The notes beneath the pieces are model-generated. The model was given only the letters and a program-made list of their open reading frames with translations. It searched no databases and had not been told where the DNA came from. DNA of 64,000 nt, taken from Anastatus disparis. Lineage: Eukaryota; Arthropoda; Insecta; Hymenoptera; Eupelmidae. This document shows positions 53,001 to 63,845 of this stretch, piece by piece (position 1 is the first letter of the stretch; the number at the start of each line of letters is the position of its first letter). The position numbers were made by a program, and so were the translations under genes. Location of the stretch: the NCBI GenBank assembly GCA_017163975.1, contig JAFFSR010000351.1, forward strand, positions 3,803,501 through 3,867,500, read 5' to 3'.

Positions 53001-53811
53001 ACAGAATAGCCCACTTAAAACATTGATCATCTTTATTCTCAACATTTATACAAGCTCTCTTCTTCTTAATGAAATCAGGCACTTCAACATAAGAATTGCT
53101 TCCTCTCATGGGATTCAATTTATTGATGTTAACGACTAAATTCAGTATTGCGCGCAGAGACCAGCCTGATTCCTGTTCTGCGAATTCTTCCATATCATTC
53201 CTAATGGGCTGCTCAACGTTCAATGAGAACCATTCATTAAGATTAGTTGTAGAATATATATCAGCAGTCTTTGTATTAAAATACTTTATATCATAAGTCT
53301 CTAATTCAACTTTAATAATCACAAACTCAGCTGCTAACGTTGTATTTACTTTTAAAGCGGGATGTTCTTCAAGAGACTTATTAACTTGCGCGATCAATTC
53401 ACGTCTAGCATCTTTTAAAATCCGTTGAATGTCCAGATGCTTATGATTGGTAATAACACCAGTTTTAATCCGGTTCTCGAACGCGCTGTCAACATCTTCC
53501 CAACTGACTCTTGAGTTATTGTCAGAAGCAGTAGCAGCGCCAGAAGCAACACCATAACCAACGATTGCACGACGATGAGCGTTCAATAACTGCAAAACGC
53601 TCTTTATCAAAGCTACAGCAGCTTGTAGTTTCTGCTTATCCGCGACAGCTAAATTCGTTGAATGACTTAACAAATTAGCGTTCTCCAGAGCCGTATTACC
53701 AAGATCAAGCCATCTGCGTATATCCTCAGCATCAGCTTGACCAGCCATCGTATGCTGATATGATTTGAATAGCAAACGTGCTGTATACTTGAAGTACTCT
53801 GCGGTAGTCAT
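50011..53811 (-). pseudogene. polB: Polinton B family-B DNA polymerase, two nonsense codons
   Basis: One unbroken frame of 1,267 codons apart from TAG at 51736-51738 and TAA at 51598-51600. Zinc finger C405-C425 (CDRCLHYF...HVIDC), Exo I at 461-463 (YADFE), Exo II NPSGYDAH, an endonuclease-VII-like block (CHICQK...DHCHLTGEYRG), Pol A DVNNLYGWAM, NNAVYGKTM, and Pol C YTDTDSLVYE. It would replicate the linear element by protein priming. The final TAG (50011-50013) is followed by ~90 in-frame codons, to about 49747, rich in Glu/Pro and ending near a basic SSKRSRLDF, possibly a lost tail. A complete TATA/initiator pair precedes it (T 53890, A 53858). Confidence 0.94.
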
Positions 53812-53855
53812 AATGCTCGAGGAAGAAAGTCTTTGAAGGTGATGATTCCCGATGA

Positions 53856-53890
53856 ACTGAGTTGCTCTCTCGAGAACGCTTTCTTATATA
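53856..53890 (-). promoter_or_regulatory. Core promoter of polymerase (B)
   Basis: TATATAAG (first T at 53890) and AACTCAGTT initiator (A at 53858): 32 bases. Confidence 0.7.
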
Positions 53891-54003
53891 GGCGAAAAAT
53901 CGAGTAAAATGGTGGGGGAAAACTCGAGGGTGAGGGAGAGGGGGAAACACTACAGGATTTTACCCCCACCCTTATCCTAAACAATGCGAGCTGATTTTTC
54001 GTG

Positions 54004-54038
54004 TATAAAAGGAAGTCAACCTAGTTGCAACAATTAGT
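54004..54038 (+). promoter_or_regulatory. Core promoter of MEYV gene B2
   Basis: TATAAAAGG at 54004 and AATTAGTCT initiator (A at 54036): 32 bases, about 40 bases before the ATG. Confidence 0.7.
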
Positions 54039-54076
54039 CTCTTGGTTAGCTTCAGTTCACAAGGATCTCCAGAAAG

Positions 54077-55046
54077 ATGAAATACGTCGTAGATTTTCAA
54101 GGATTCAACTCGTTGAACGAGTTTATTTTTAAAGAGGTGGCAATCATCCTCCTTGAAGAAGATGCTATGCCATCAGTATTTCTTTTTAAACCGCCCCATC
54201 CATGGAATAATCTACTGGAGAAAAATAAGAGTGAAAACCGTTGGCTGGAGCTTAATTTCCACGGGCTTCAATGGAGTTCAGGCGATATCTCTTACCAAGA
54301 TCTCGGTCGCACTCTACGCTCAATTCTTTTCGAAGCAAAAGTTTTTGTTAAGGGAGTAGAAAAAACAAAGTGGCTGCAGAGATTTTTACCTGATAGGTTA
54401 GTATTTATAAATCATATAACGCAATTAACTCTTATATTCACCTAAAAACTTGTGTTATCAGGTCAGTTCATAATGTGGAAGAACTGGGATGTCCTTCGTT
54501 TCAAAAACTGATGCTACCTGAAGATTTTGTTTTTGATTGCACACATCATTTTGAAACTTCCAGAAATGTGTGCGCATATAAAAATGTAATTAAGAGCAGG
54601 CCGGATTCGCTGTCCTTGTCTAATTGGCATTTTTGTTATTTACTCAAGTATTAATCGGAGTATCTGCAAATTGAAGGTTAAGCGCAATAGATATTATTAT
54701 TTGAAATATTTATGCATAAGAAAAAAAAAATGTATCGCTTTGTTTTTGAGAAAAGTAAGGAACGCGAAAATATTATAAACATAATCTTTTACTTCGGCGT
54801 TCCTTACTTTTCTCAAAAACAAATCGGTAGATTTTTTTTTTCTTGTGCATAGATATTTATAATAATAATATCTATTGCGATCGACCTTTATTTTGAAGAT
54901 ACACCGATTAATACTTGAGTAAATAACAAACAACTCAATTGTTACTCGGTCGGTATCAGGTTCTACTCCGGCCTGCCGTTAAATTTAAAAATTGGCTTTT
55001 GTTAAATCAACGGTTCGAAGATACAATAAATTCTATGTATAATTAA
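54077..55046 (+). pseudogene. MEYV-family protein (B2), intron and MITE insertion
   Basis: Starts MKYVVDFQGFNSLNE with FIFKEVAIILLEE, the WLELNFHGLQWSSG block and VKGVEKTKWLQRF. At 54397-54461 lies a likely 65-base intron (AG/GTTAGT ... TTATCAG/GT); removing it restores the family frame (next block VEELGCPSF, then CTHH...CAYKNV). A 385-bp hairpin MITE (54594-54978) then interrupts the last part, with TTAA duplicated; the frame resumes after it and ends at TAA 55044-55046. Divergent from the polymerase. Without the MITE the gene would be intact, so the insertion is the inactivating event. Confidence 0.75.
54594..54978. mobile_element. Hairpin MITE, TTAA-flanked, in MEYV gene B2
   Basis: 385 bp, TTAA at 54590-54593 and 54979-54982, tips GAGCAGGCCGGA / complement. 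Inner arms cttacttttctcaaaaacaaa are near-perfect. Related to 15150-15530. Confidence 0.88.
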
Positions 55047-55117
55047 TTTTTTTTCTTTTAATAAATCAATTAAACACATTAAACCCACACTGGAGAGGTA
55101 GAGAGCCACATGGTTGG

Positions 55118-55177
55118 CTGGTTGTACCTCACAGATGAGAGCGTTGGTTGGGGCTCTCATCATTCCCCTTAAAAATA
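55118..55177 (+). promoter_or_regulatory. Conserved upstream motif, copy 3
   Basis: ggttgtacctcacagatgag then ggttggggctctcatcattc, directly followed by ccttaaaaata. Its gene, if any, has been lost: no coding sequence follows. Confidence 0.5.
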
Positions 55178-55199
55178 AGATTTTTTTTTTCTATTGTGT

Positions 55200-56030
55200 T
55201 TGAAAATTATTTTTAATAAATAATTTAAATTTAAAAAGAAAAAATTTGTTAGTGTTCATTTTACCTTTTCAAGTATAAATGTGTATAATGTGTGTAGTCA
55301 AGTATAAAAAATTAAAAAAAAAAGAAAGATATTCACAACTGAAAAGTCTATATATATTATTAATAAACTATTTATATTTTTAGATTAAATTAAAGATATA
55401 AAAGAGTATCTCAAATATTCAAAGAAAAAAAAATTAAGCTCAAATACATATTATTGTAAAAAGAAATACATTTTTTTTTAAATCACACTAGCTTCTTTCT
55501 TTTTGACATTGATATGAAAACTTATAAAAATTTTAGAGCTCTATTTCATTGGTTAAAAAATCAGGGAAGTAAATAACACCGAACACCAATTAACTCAAAT
55601 CATATAAAAATTACAATTTCTAAGTTAGATCATGATTTTTTTCCTAATATAGATTATTTTAAGTTCAATCCTATTACATTAAACTATTTTATACTCAAAT
55701 ATCTTTAACAAACAATTAATATTCAGATTTTCTTTAATACGTTCATTTATAAAATTTTCACCTCTGTTGAACTATACTAATATTATTATTAACTAGTTCA
55801 TATTCATATGTTTGTTATGCTTCATAAATTAAAAAAAAGGGTTCTGAGATTAATTTTTCACAAATTTTTTTTTATTTTACCTTCTCCATGCACATGCATA
55901 TTTAACAAAATATATAGGTCTAAAATGTTGAGGTATACAAGTTCACAGAAATGAATGACAATAAGCTTTAAATTATTTTCTTTTTCATTTATTAATTATG
56001 ACAAACTAATATTCTAATTACTAAATCATT
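55200..56030. other. AT-rich flank, nothing recognised
   Basis: No gene or bounded repeat seen beyond Polinton B. Confidence 0.5.
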
Positions 56031-56031
56031 A

Positions 56032-56495
56032 ACTCTCTTAGTTTTAGAGATACGACAGATAGCTAAAAGTCAAAGTCTACGAGTCAGTCCAAATTACTAA
56101 AAAGATATTAAGGAACTAGAAACTGATTAATTATGCTTTTTCTACATATGTTTAATATAAAATAATTATTTGCAATGAGATTTAACTATGTTTTAAGTTT
56201 AAACAAAGATACATAGAAGTTTCTGAACTTTATACATTATAATAAAAAAATTTATATTAAAGCTATTCAATCTATTTATTAAAATATATGACTTACAAGA
56301 TTGTATAACTATCCAGGATATTTTAAATTTAAAACATAGTTAAATCTCATTGCAAATAATTATTTTATATTAAACATATGTAGAAAAAGCATAATTAATC
56401 AGTTTCTAGTTCCTTAATATCTTTTTTAGTAATTTGGACTGACTCGTAGATTTTGACTTTTAGCTATCTGTTGTATCTCTAAAACTAAGAAAGTT
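56032..56495. mobile_element. Hairpin MITE, ~465 bp
   Basis: Arms of ~170 bases are near-perfect complements (ctcttagttttagagata at the tip; tttgcaatgagatttaacta inside). No coding. Confidence 0.85.
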
Positions 56496-56499
56496 ACAA

Positions 56500-57345
56500 A
56501 GGGTACCCCCCATTAAGATAGGTAAAATGCCCCCCATCACGGAATTCAAATTTTCGTCCAAAATTAGTTAGTGTTTGCTCAAAAATGAAATTTTAAACTG
56601 CGACCTGCTACCCCTCCCCCCTCCAGTACTCCTAACCTCAAAAAAACGTGTTTTTTTAAAAATAATTTTTTTCGGCACCTTATTGACGGTTAAGAAATTT
56701 GAAAAAAATTGAGCATATTCTATATAAAAATGCGCATTTACTGTAATATTTTCAGCTATTTTTGACGTCAAAAACTAACCTAAAAACCATAAAATATTCT
56801 TAAAATTGCTCTAAAAACTTTAAAAAAAGGGGTGCCGCCTCAAAAATTTGTGAAAAGTTGAGGATTTGTCGTCTTCTGCCCTATTTTGCCCAGATTTTTT
56901 GGAGTGGTGCGCCATATTTAAAAGTCGAAAAACCCTGTTTTTTAGCTATTTTTTATCAATTTTTTGCTTTTTTTGCTTTGTCAGTAATAGTTACAACAAA
57001 ACTAATGGCACCATCGGATTCTACGCCAAAAAATACATAAAAAATATGTATAATACTCCGTTCTAATATTTTTGGATCACTAGCTATAAAATAAAAATGG
57101 AAAAGAGGCTGCTATGAGCATGTCGGGGCAACTCACTTTTTCCGTGGGATTTGTGAAAAGTTACTTAAAAGTATAAACAACAATAATTACATGTATTTTT
57201 TCATATTTTTTGACGAAGAATACAGTGTTGTAGCTATATTTTCTATAACTTGGCTCTGGTCAAATATCAGAGCCAAGAAAACAACTTACAATAGGTCCTT
57301 TTTAATAGGTAACACCTGAAGCGTCCGGCAAAGAAGGATAAATCG
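56500..57345. other. Non-coding, includes small inverted repeat
   Basis: Contains C-rich runs near 56505-56630 and a 10-base-arm palindrome (cttggctctg / cagagccaag) near 57249-57277. No gene recognised. Confidence 0.5.
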
Positions 57346-57349
57346 TTTT

Positions 57350-57656
57350 TCTTATATAGAAAGCCGCATCTTGTATCAAAAAAAGCAATATTTTCTTTGA
57401 TAAGAAAAAATTAATTTTATTGCTTCGTTCTCAAGAAAACCTTGAAAAACTAAATTGTCCACCCTAACCTCTATGATTTAAGTTTTTCAAGGTTTTCTTG
57501 AAAACGAAGCAATAAAATTAATTCTTTCTTATCAAAGAAAATATTGCTTTTTTTATTACGAGATGCGGCTTTCTCTTCATTTTTTGCTAAAGTTGTTAGT
57601 TTGTGTAAAAAACTCAATTCTTTGATTAGAAAAGGACAGAGATACGTGACCTCCTC
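57350..57656. mobile_element. Hairpin MITE of the TTAA family, left tip eroded
   Basis: Same arms and loop as 10443-10789 (gcaatattttctttgataag; ttttcaaggttttcttgaga). Right tip ...cgtgacctcctc then TTAA (57657-57660). The left tip is not recognisable. Confidence 0.85.
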
Positions 57657-57660
57657 TTAA

Positions 57661-57770
57661 TGCCCGGCAGGAACTTCGTCACCCCAAAAAGTAATAAAAA
57701 TCTATTTTTAATAAAAAAAAATTCGGCTAAAGCGAAAAGTCATCTGTTGCGTTATTTCTAGTAAGTGTTA
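57661..57770. repeat. Fragment of the 24.6-kb inverted-repeat element
   Basis: tgcccggcaggaacttcgtc...ccccaaaaag and the following gcgaaaagtcat match 24648-24745. Confidence 0.6.
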
Positions 57771-58690
57771 CAAAAAGTGTATTAAAATATATTTAAAATT
57801 CATAAATCTTAAGGCACGATACACATGCAATTTTATTTTAGTCTGAATAGTGTTTGTATTATTTTTATATCATATTACATGAATATAGCTTAAGCACACT
57901 TTTAACTATTGTAATTGAAATAGCAAGCTTAATCAGAAGGAAATGTATCAGTATGTACAAATGCAAGAAACAACTATAAATTGTGAAAATATTTGATATT
58001 CATTAAGTACTACTCTAGTCTACAATAAATTTTTTAAAATAAAGAAAAACATCTTTGCTATGTATAATATATTTTAATACATATTAGGGGGCATGCTCCC
58101 TGCGCGCAAGCGCGCCAACCCCCATCTTGCTTTTATAATTTAAAAAAATATCCAAGAATTTGCAATTTTGAAAGAAATATTTAGAAATATAATTGTAATA
58201 ATCTTACTATGATTCAGCTAAGTAGATACAGGCAGACAGTGAATAAGTACACTTGATTTAATAATTCAATTATAGAGATTTTATTTGATACTTTTATAAT
58301 GAACTGAATATAGTGATGGTTTTATATTCGACAGTTTTATAATGAACTAAAATGGAAGACAGTAATAGATATTTGAAACATTTATGGATTAAGAATAAAA
58401 AATTTGGAAAACTGTAATGTCGATGTTTTTTTACAAAATTATAAATAGAAATTAAATTTAATTTATAAAGACTATATTTAAGTGTTAGATATTGATTTTT
58501 ATCATTTGATTATTAAACTTCAATTTAGCTTTTTCAAAATGATATTTTCAACCCTATACTTTAAATAAAATCGTAAAATTGATAATTATTTATATGATTA
58601 AACTTCACGATGATTACAGGATAGTTAGCTAATTGTAAAAATATATTGTAACCTATTTTTCATCTATTATAAATCTTAAACTTATATGTT
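57771..58690. other. AT-rich, nothing recognised
   Basis: No gene; one GC-rich patch near 58085-58128 (gcatgctccctgcgcgcaag). Confidence 0.5.
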
Positions 58691-58694
58691 ATCA

Positions 58695-59575
58695 TATATC
58701 GTTATATACAAAACTTAAAATTAGCTATTACCAAGTTGACTACAAGCTTGAAATCAGCTAATTTTCAGTTATTTTAAAGCTCAAATATAGCTTAATTTAG
58801 TTATTTCCTAGCTAATTACATGCTTAAATCCAGCTAAATTTAACGCTGTAATATAGTTCTAAAAATGAGGGGCACATTTCTAACGATAACAGCGATAACA
58901 GCGGTGATACTTTCAATAATATAGAGACGTATAATATAAATAGATCTAAAATGCAGCTCAAATTCAGTTAAAATAAATCAATATTTACCTGAAATTGCCT
59001 AAAATTACTATAAATTTTAGATAACTGTTAGCTAAATTTCAGCTAATTTCCAACTAAATTTTGTATGAACTTTAATTTAATTTTATCTGACTTCAGCTAA
59101 CTTTAAGCTAACATTTAGCTACCTTTTAGCTAATTTTTAACTAACTTTTAGTGAAATTTCAGTTAGATTCTAGCTAAATTCTAGCTAACCAAGGACAAAT
59201 CGAATTCTTACACACAGCGGCAACGGCGACGGCGGAATCTGTTTATAATATAGAGAGATATAGCTAGCTTTTAGCTAAATTACAGCTAAATATATCTAAA
59301 TTTTAGCCAACTTTTAGCTGATTTTTAGCTAACTTTTAGCTAACTTCTAACTAACTTATACGTAACTTTTTGCTGACTTTTAGCTTGCTTTCAGCTAAAT
59401 TATAGCTAAATTCATCAAAATTTTAGCTGACTTTTAGCTGAGTTTAGCTGAATTTCAGCTGAATTTTAGCTAAATTTAGAAGCCAAAAATGAGCGGCGTA
59501 TTTCAGACGGTGACAGCGGCGACAGCGTCGACAGTGGTGACAGCGGCGATATATTTTTAATAGTATAGAGAGATA
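58695..59575. repeat. TTAGCTAA-rich repeat field with three GC-rich caps
   Basis: Built from degenerate ttttagctaa words. Three ~60-90 base caps (58860-58930, 59205-59262, 59490-59572) contain gcggcga-type words followed by atatagagagata, giving ~300-base higher-order units. Confidence 0.75.
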
Positions 59576-59729
59576 TTTAATCCTTTCACTTTTCACTTAG
59601 CAGTTTAATGATCATGTACTTTTCTATACTTTAACAGCCATTTGACTTTTTATCTGACTACTTCACAACCTCATTACAAATAATAATGAATATACTTATC
59701 ACATCGCTTAAACTTAAACGCAAATAGTA

Positions 59730-60304
59730 CAGTACCGCTCAAAAGTTCGTAAAAAAATTTTTTTTTAAACTCAACTTCAAACTGTGATATTTTGGAAACG
59801 GCTCGATGGATTTAAAAAGTCTGGATGGCGTTTGAAAGATCAGACAAAATACTATTTTTTTGTGTCCTGCCAAATATTTTTATCTCTTTTTTTAACTCTA
59901 TTTCTAATGATAGGAAAATATTTTATTTTTACGAATATTTAAATTTTAATCAATCAAATGTAACTTTTTAAGAAATTGATAAAATTAAAAAATTCGAACG
60001 CGACTGAAAAGTAGAGTGAACTTCCTAAATCTTTATATTAAATGGTTTTTTTGTATCTATTTCCTGCGTGTAGCTAAAAATGCGCAAAAATGGAAAGTAC
60101 AAGAAAATCAGTTTTAGATATGATAATATTTTCCAATGTTGCGAGTCAATTTCTGTTTACATTAGCAAGATACAAAAAGATAGTATTTTGTCTAATCTTT
60201 TAAACGCCGTCCGGATTTTTGAAATTTATCGAGTCATTTCCGAAATATCGCAGTTTGAAGTTGAGTTAAAAAAAAAAATTTCTACGAACTTTTGAGCGGT
60301 ACTG
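59730..60304. mobile_element. Tc1/mariner-type palindromic MITE
   Basis: 575 bp, flanked by TA, tips CAGTACCGCTCAAAAGTTCG / complement, with ~200-base arms (ctcaacttcaaactg; cgccgtcc; agtattttgtct). Non-autonomous. Confidence 0.85.
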
Positions 60305-60417
60305 TATATTTAAATACATTTCCATCTCATCTTAAGGGATGATACACGTGCAACATTATCGCAATCACAATAGTGTTTCAATTTAAGAACTATTATTGTG
60401 TTAATTTCTTAAACGTA

Positions 60418-61190
60418 CACTGAAAAAAATAATACTTCAATAACCTAAGATTTGAGATATTTTGGTTTAAGTTACTTAAGGTATCAAGTCTGAGTTTAAG
60501 CCTGAAAAAAAAAAATTTTAATGTAATGATTATTTTTTTTTCTTATAATATTTAATAATAAAACTTCTTTTTACTTCAAATATTTATTAAATTCAAGACT
60601 TTGATCCATGAATAATTTTAAAAAACCTCATCCGGTGACTGAAATTCTTTCCTTTATTCGAAAACTTGATTTTAATGCTTGCCATAAATTTTCAGCCGAT
60701 TCGACTTCAAAATCTCCAGAGTTCTTCTATTTATATATCTTTACAAAATAACAGATTTAGTTTTAAGAAAAAAAAGGAATTTAAAAGTTTGGTTGAGAAA
60801 AAGTTGAAAATATTAAAAAAAATGAATATTTTTGTGAATTTTATGTAGGTAATTTAGTTCAACATTCACTTAAACTTATCTTATCGAAATTTCAGCACTG
60901 TTGTTTTGTGAAGATATATAAATTAAAGATCTTTGGAAATTTTCGAGTCAATTTATTGAAAATCGGCTGAGAAAGTCTACGGCAAGCACCAAAATAAACA
61001 AAATCTAGTCTTCGACTAATGAAAAAGATTTAAGTATCAGATAAGGTTTTTTAAAATTATTCATGGATCGAACTCTTATATTTAATGGATATTTAAGGTA
61101 AAAAGAAGTTTTGTTAATTAATATTATAAAACCAAAAATTATCTTTTTTCAGGTTGAAACTCAGGTCTGATATCTTAAGTAACTATAGTT
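60418..61190. mobile_element. Large hairpin MITE, ~770 bp
   Basis: Extended inverted arms: cttaaggtatcaagtctgag / complement near 61150-61180, taccttaaat-like and ccatgaataattttaaaaaacc inner blocks. Imperfect but continuous; no coding. Confidence 0.7.
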
Positions 61191-61309
61191 GAGTAGAAAG
61201 TGCATAAGCGCCCAAGTTATTTCAGCTTATGTCTGTATATTATAAAATAAACCACTTATATTAGTAAACTATCCAGTTAAATATATTATATTAAATATTA
61301 ATTCATAGC

Positions 61310-61875
61310 GTCCCTAGTGGATATCGGTTTTGCTAATAACTGTTAATAATTAAAAATAATTGCTAATAACTGCAAATAACTGCTGGTAGCTGCTAATAAC
61401 TGTTATAAATAGTTTAGTTTGAGACAGAAATAGCGGTTATTTGCAGTTAATAGCAGTTATCATCAGTTATTAAAAGTTATTAGCAATTATTACCATTCAT
61501 AAGCAGTTATTTGCTATTTCATTAACAGTTATTAGTAGTTAATTGCGTTTATTTACGGCTATTTACAATTTCTTGCAATTATTTACAGTTATTAACAATT
61601 ATACGCTTTTTAAAAAATTTTTGCAAGAATCCGCAAATAACAGTAAATAACTGCAAAAATAAAAAAATAACTGCAAATAACTGTTACTATTATCTTAATT
61701 TTTAAAAATTGTATTGTACAAAATTGTTGTGCGTATAAATGTTAATAACTGTTAATAACTGCAAATAATTACTATTAACTGCAAATAACCGCTACTTCTG
61801 TCTCAAACTAAACTATTTATAACAGTTATTAGCAGTTGTTTGCTGTTATTAGCAAAACTGATTTCCACTAGGGGT
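61310..61875. mobile_element. MITE filled with AATAACTGC words
   Basis: Tips CCCTAGTGGATATCGGTTTT / complement (ccactagggg). Interior arms both run into (gc/gt)taataactgcaaataactg repeats and share atagtttagtttgagacaga. It interrupts the tandem repeat described next (attaaatattaattcatagcg before, tattataaaataacacac after). Confidence 0.8.
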
Positions 61876-61879
61876 ATTA

Positions 61880-62640
61880 TAAAATAACACACCTATATTA
61901 GTAAATATTATTTTTTATTTTTTTTATTTTTTTTAAATATTATTTTTATTAAAAAAATAGTCATGTGGTTTGTTTGTCAACTATAATGCAAATTTTATAT
62001 ATGAATTGATAAAAAAGGTGCTTACCATAGTTATAATTTTATCAGTATGTTAATTATTTTCAAACTTTATTTATTGAAAACATAAACTATATTTTTCCAT
62101 ATTTTTACTTCGTGTATTAATATTTAATATTAAATATTTAATTAAATAGTACTGTATATGATAATATAACTCACTCGTACAAGTCAACTATTCAGTTAAA
62201 TACATTATATTAAATATTAATTCATCGCATATTATATAATAGCACACTCATATAAATAAATTATTAAATTTTTATTAAAAACAGACATACAACTTATTCG
62301 TCAACTGTAATACAAATTTTATATGTTAATCTATAACAAAGCTTCCTACCGTAATTATAATTTTATCAGTATGTTAATTATTTCCAAATTATATTCATTG
62401 AAAACAGAAATTATGTTTATACTTCTATTTATTTATGTATTAATATTTAATATAATAAGTTTAACTAAATAGTATTGTATATTATGAAATAGCACATTCA
62501 TATAAGTAAACTATTCAGTTAGATATATTATATTAAATATCAATTCATTGTGTATTATAAAATAACACACTCGTACAAGTACAAGTGAACTATTCAAATA
62601 TTCATTGAAAATAAATATACAGCTTGCTTGTCAACTATAT
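61880..62640. repeat. Tandem ~323-bp repeats
   Basis: Units containing ttatcagtatgttaattatt (62041 and 62364) and attatattaaatattaattcat recur with a ~323-base period; the block before the 61310 MITE belongs to the same array. Confidence 0.75.
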
Positions 62641-63315
62641 CATCCACTGTTATCAGTAAATTTTTATCTTAATTTATTCTAACCTTATTTTTCTATTCAA
62701 ATCTGCACATATATAATATGAATAAATTTATCTTAATAATATTACTTAAATATATTACTTTTTTTACTACTGTGGTGATTTTTAATCTGAATAATATAAA
62801 TATAATAATCAAAGTTTCATAACCTCAAACCTTCATCGCTATACTTATTTTTAAATGAAAAATAATTGAAAATATATAAATATTGTACACGCATTAAGCA
62901 ATAAAAGGAGTAAATTACTTACTTGAATTGTTATATTATTGGATGTTTTTATAATTTTACTGGAATTTTGAGATATAAGGTAGTCACCTTGCTTGTGCTC
63001 ATAGTTATATATTTTACCATTAAGCTATACATTGGTTATATACATAAATAATATTGCTTACTTTAAAATAAAACATTCTTGTCCTTTTTTTATTGAGTTA
63101 TTTTTATTATTATATCTAAAAAACAATGCCTAATATTCATTGTATTTAAATGTAACTTACTTCATACAGTGATTGGTGGCTTCTTTTATAAGTGTGTATA
63201 TTTATATAAGTTGACATAGATTACATAGGGTATATTATATTTTAATTTAAATTATATTACACCTATTTTTTAATAATTCCTATTGCAAAAATTTTATTTT
63301 AAAAATAATATTATT
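62641..63315. other. AT-rich, nothing recognised
   Basis: No gene seen. Confidence 0.5.
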
Positions 63316-63319
63316 AACT

Positions 63320-63445
63320 GTAGAGCTATGGATTCGTAATCTCGAGATCACAAGTTCCAAGGCTGATGCAATCACCACTGTACGTTGCATGTGCTTTGTT
63401 CACAAACGCACTGACGATCTCCGTCGCTAATTAGCATCGTAATGA
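63320..63445 (+). repeat. SINE remnant related to 23560-23990
   Basis: Shares gcatgtgctttgttca, cgcactgacgatctccgtcgc and the aatgatggc end with the SINE at 23.6 kb; the tRNA-like head is partial. Confidence 0.6.
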
Positions 63446-63629
63446 TGGCTGAAATACAGCGACGTTACATAAAATTTAAAAAAAGTCAAGTATATTGTTC
63501 TCGTTTTGATTATAAAATACGGACATTACAGGTTTCTACATTTATCATTCTTAATCCAAAAATTGTAAAAATATCTCATTATGATTTAGAAAAAAAAGTT
63601 TCTTTTAGCGATTATGAAAAATAAATTAG

Positions 63630-63845
63630 TAAGCTTTTTTAGCAACAACAAACAATATATTTGTATGCTTATATAAAGTTTTTTTAGAGACAACAAACAA
63701 TAAATCTGTATGCTTTTTATAAGCTTTTGTTGGCGACAACAAATAATAAATCTGTACGCTTTTATAAGCTTTTTTTCTAGCGACAACAAATAATAGATCT
63801 GTACGCTTCAGCGACAATAAGAAATGAATTTGTAAGCTTTTAAAG
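63630..63845. repeat. Minisatellite, ~45-bp unit
   Basis: About five copies of aagctttttta-gc-acaacaaa then taataaatctgtatgctttt. Reverse frames across it (repeating Leu-Phe-Val-Val) are not genes. 63846-64000 shows nothing further. Confidence 0.85.

Larger units (their letters stand above)
39655..55200 (-). mobile_element. Polinton/Maverick (adintovirus-like) element B
   Basis: Second Polinton, reverse orientation relative to A, with the same gene backbone plus extra accessory genes. Left boundary guessed from a repeat cluster at 39657-39965 beyond the last gene; the right boundary is guessed just beyond a promoter-like motif at 55118-55177. I could not find matching inverted ends, so the limits are approximate and the right terminus may be missing. 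Many genes are intact, unlike A. Confidence 0.88.

Noticed and set aside
63586..63817. Reverse frames with repeating LLFVVA words
   Set aside because: Translations of the ~45-bp minisatellite.
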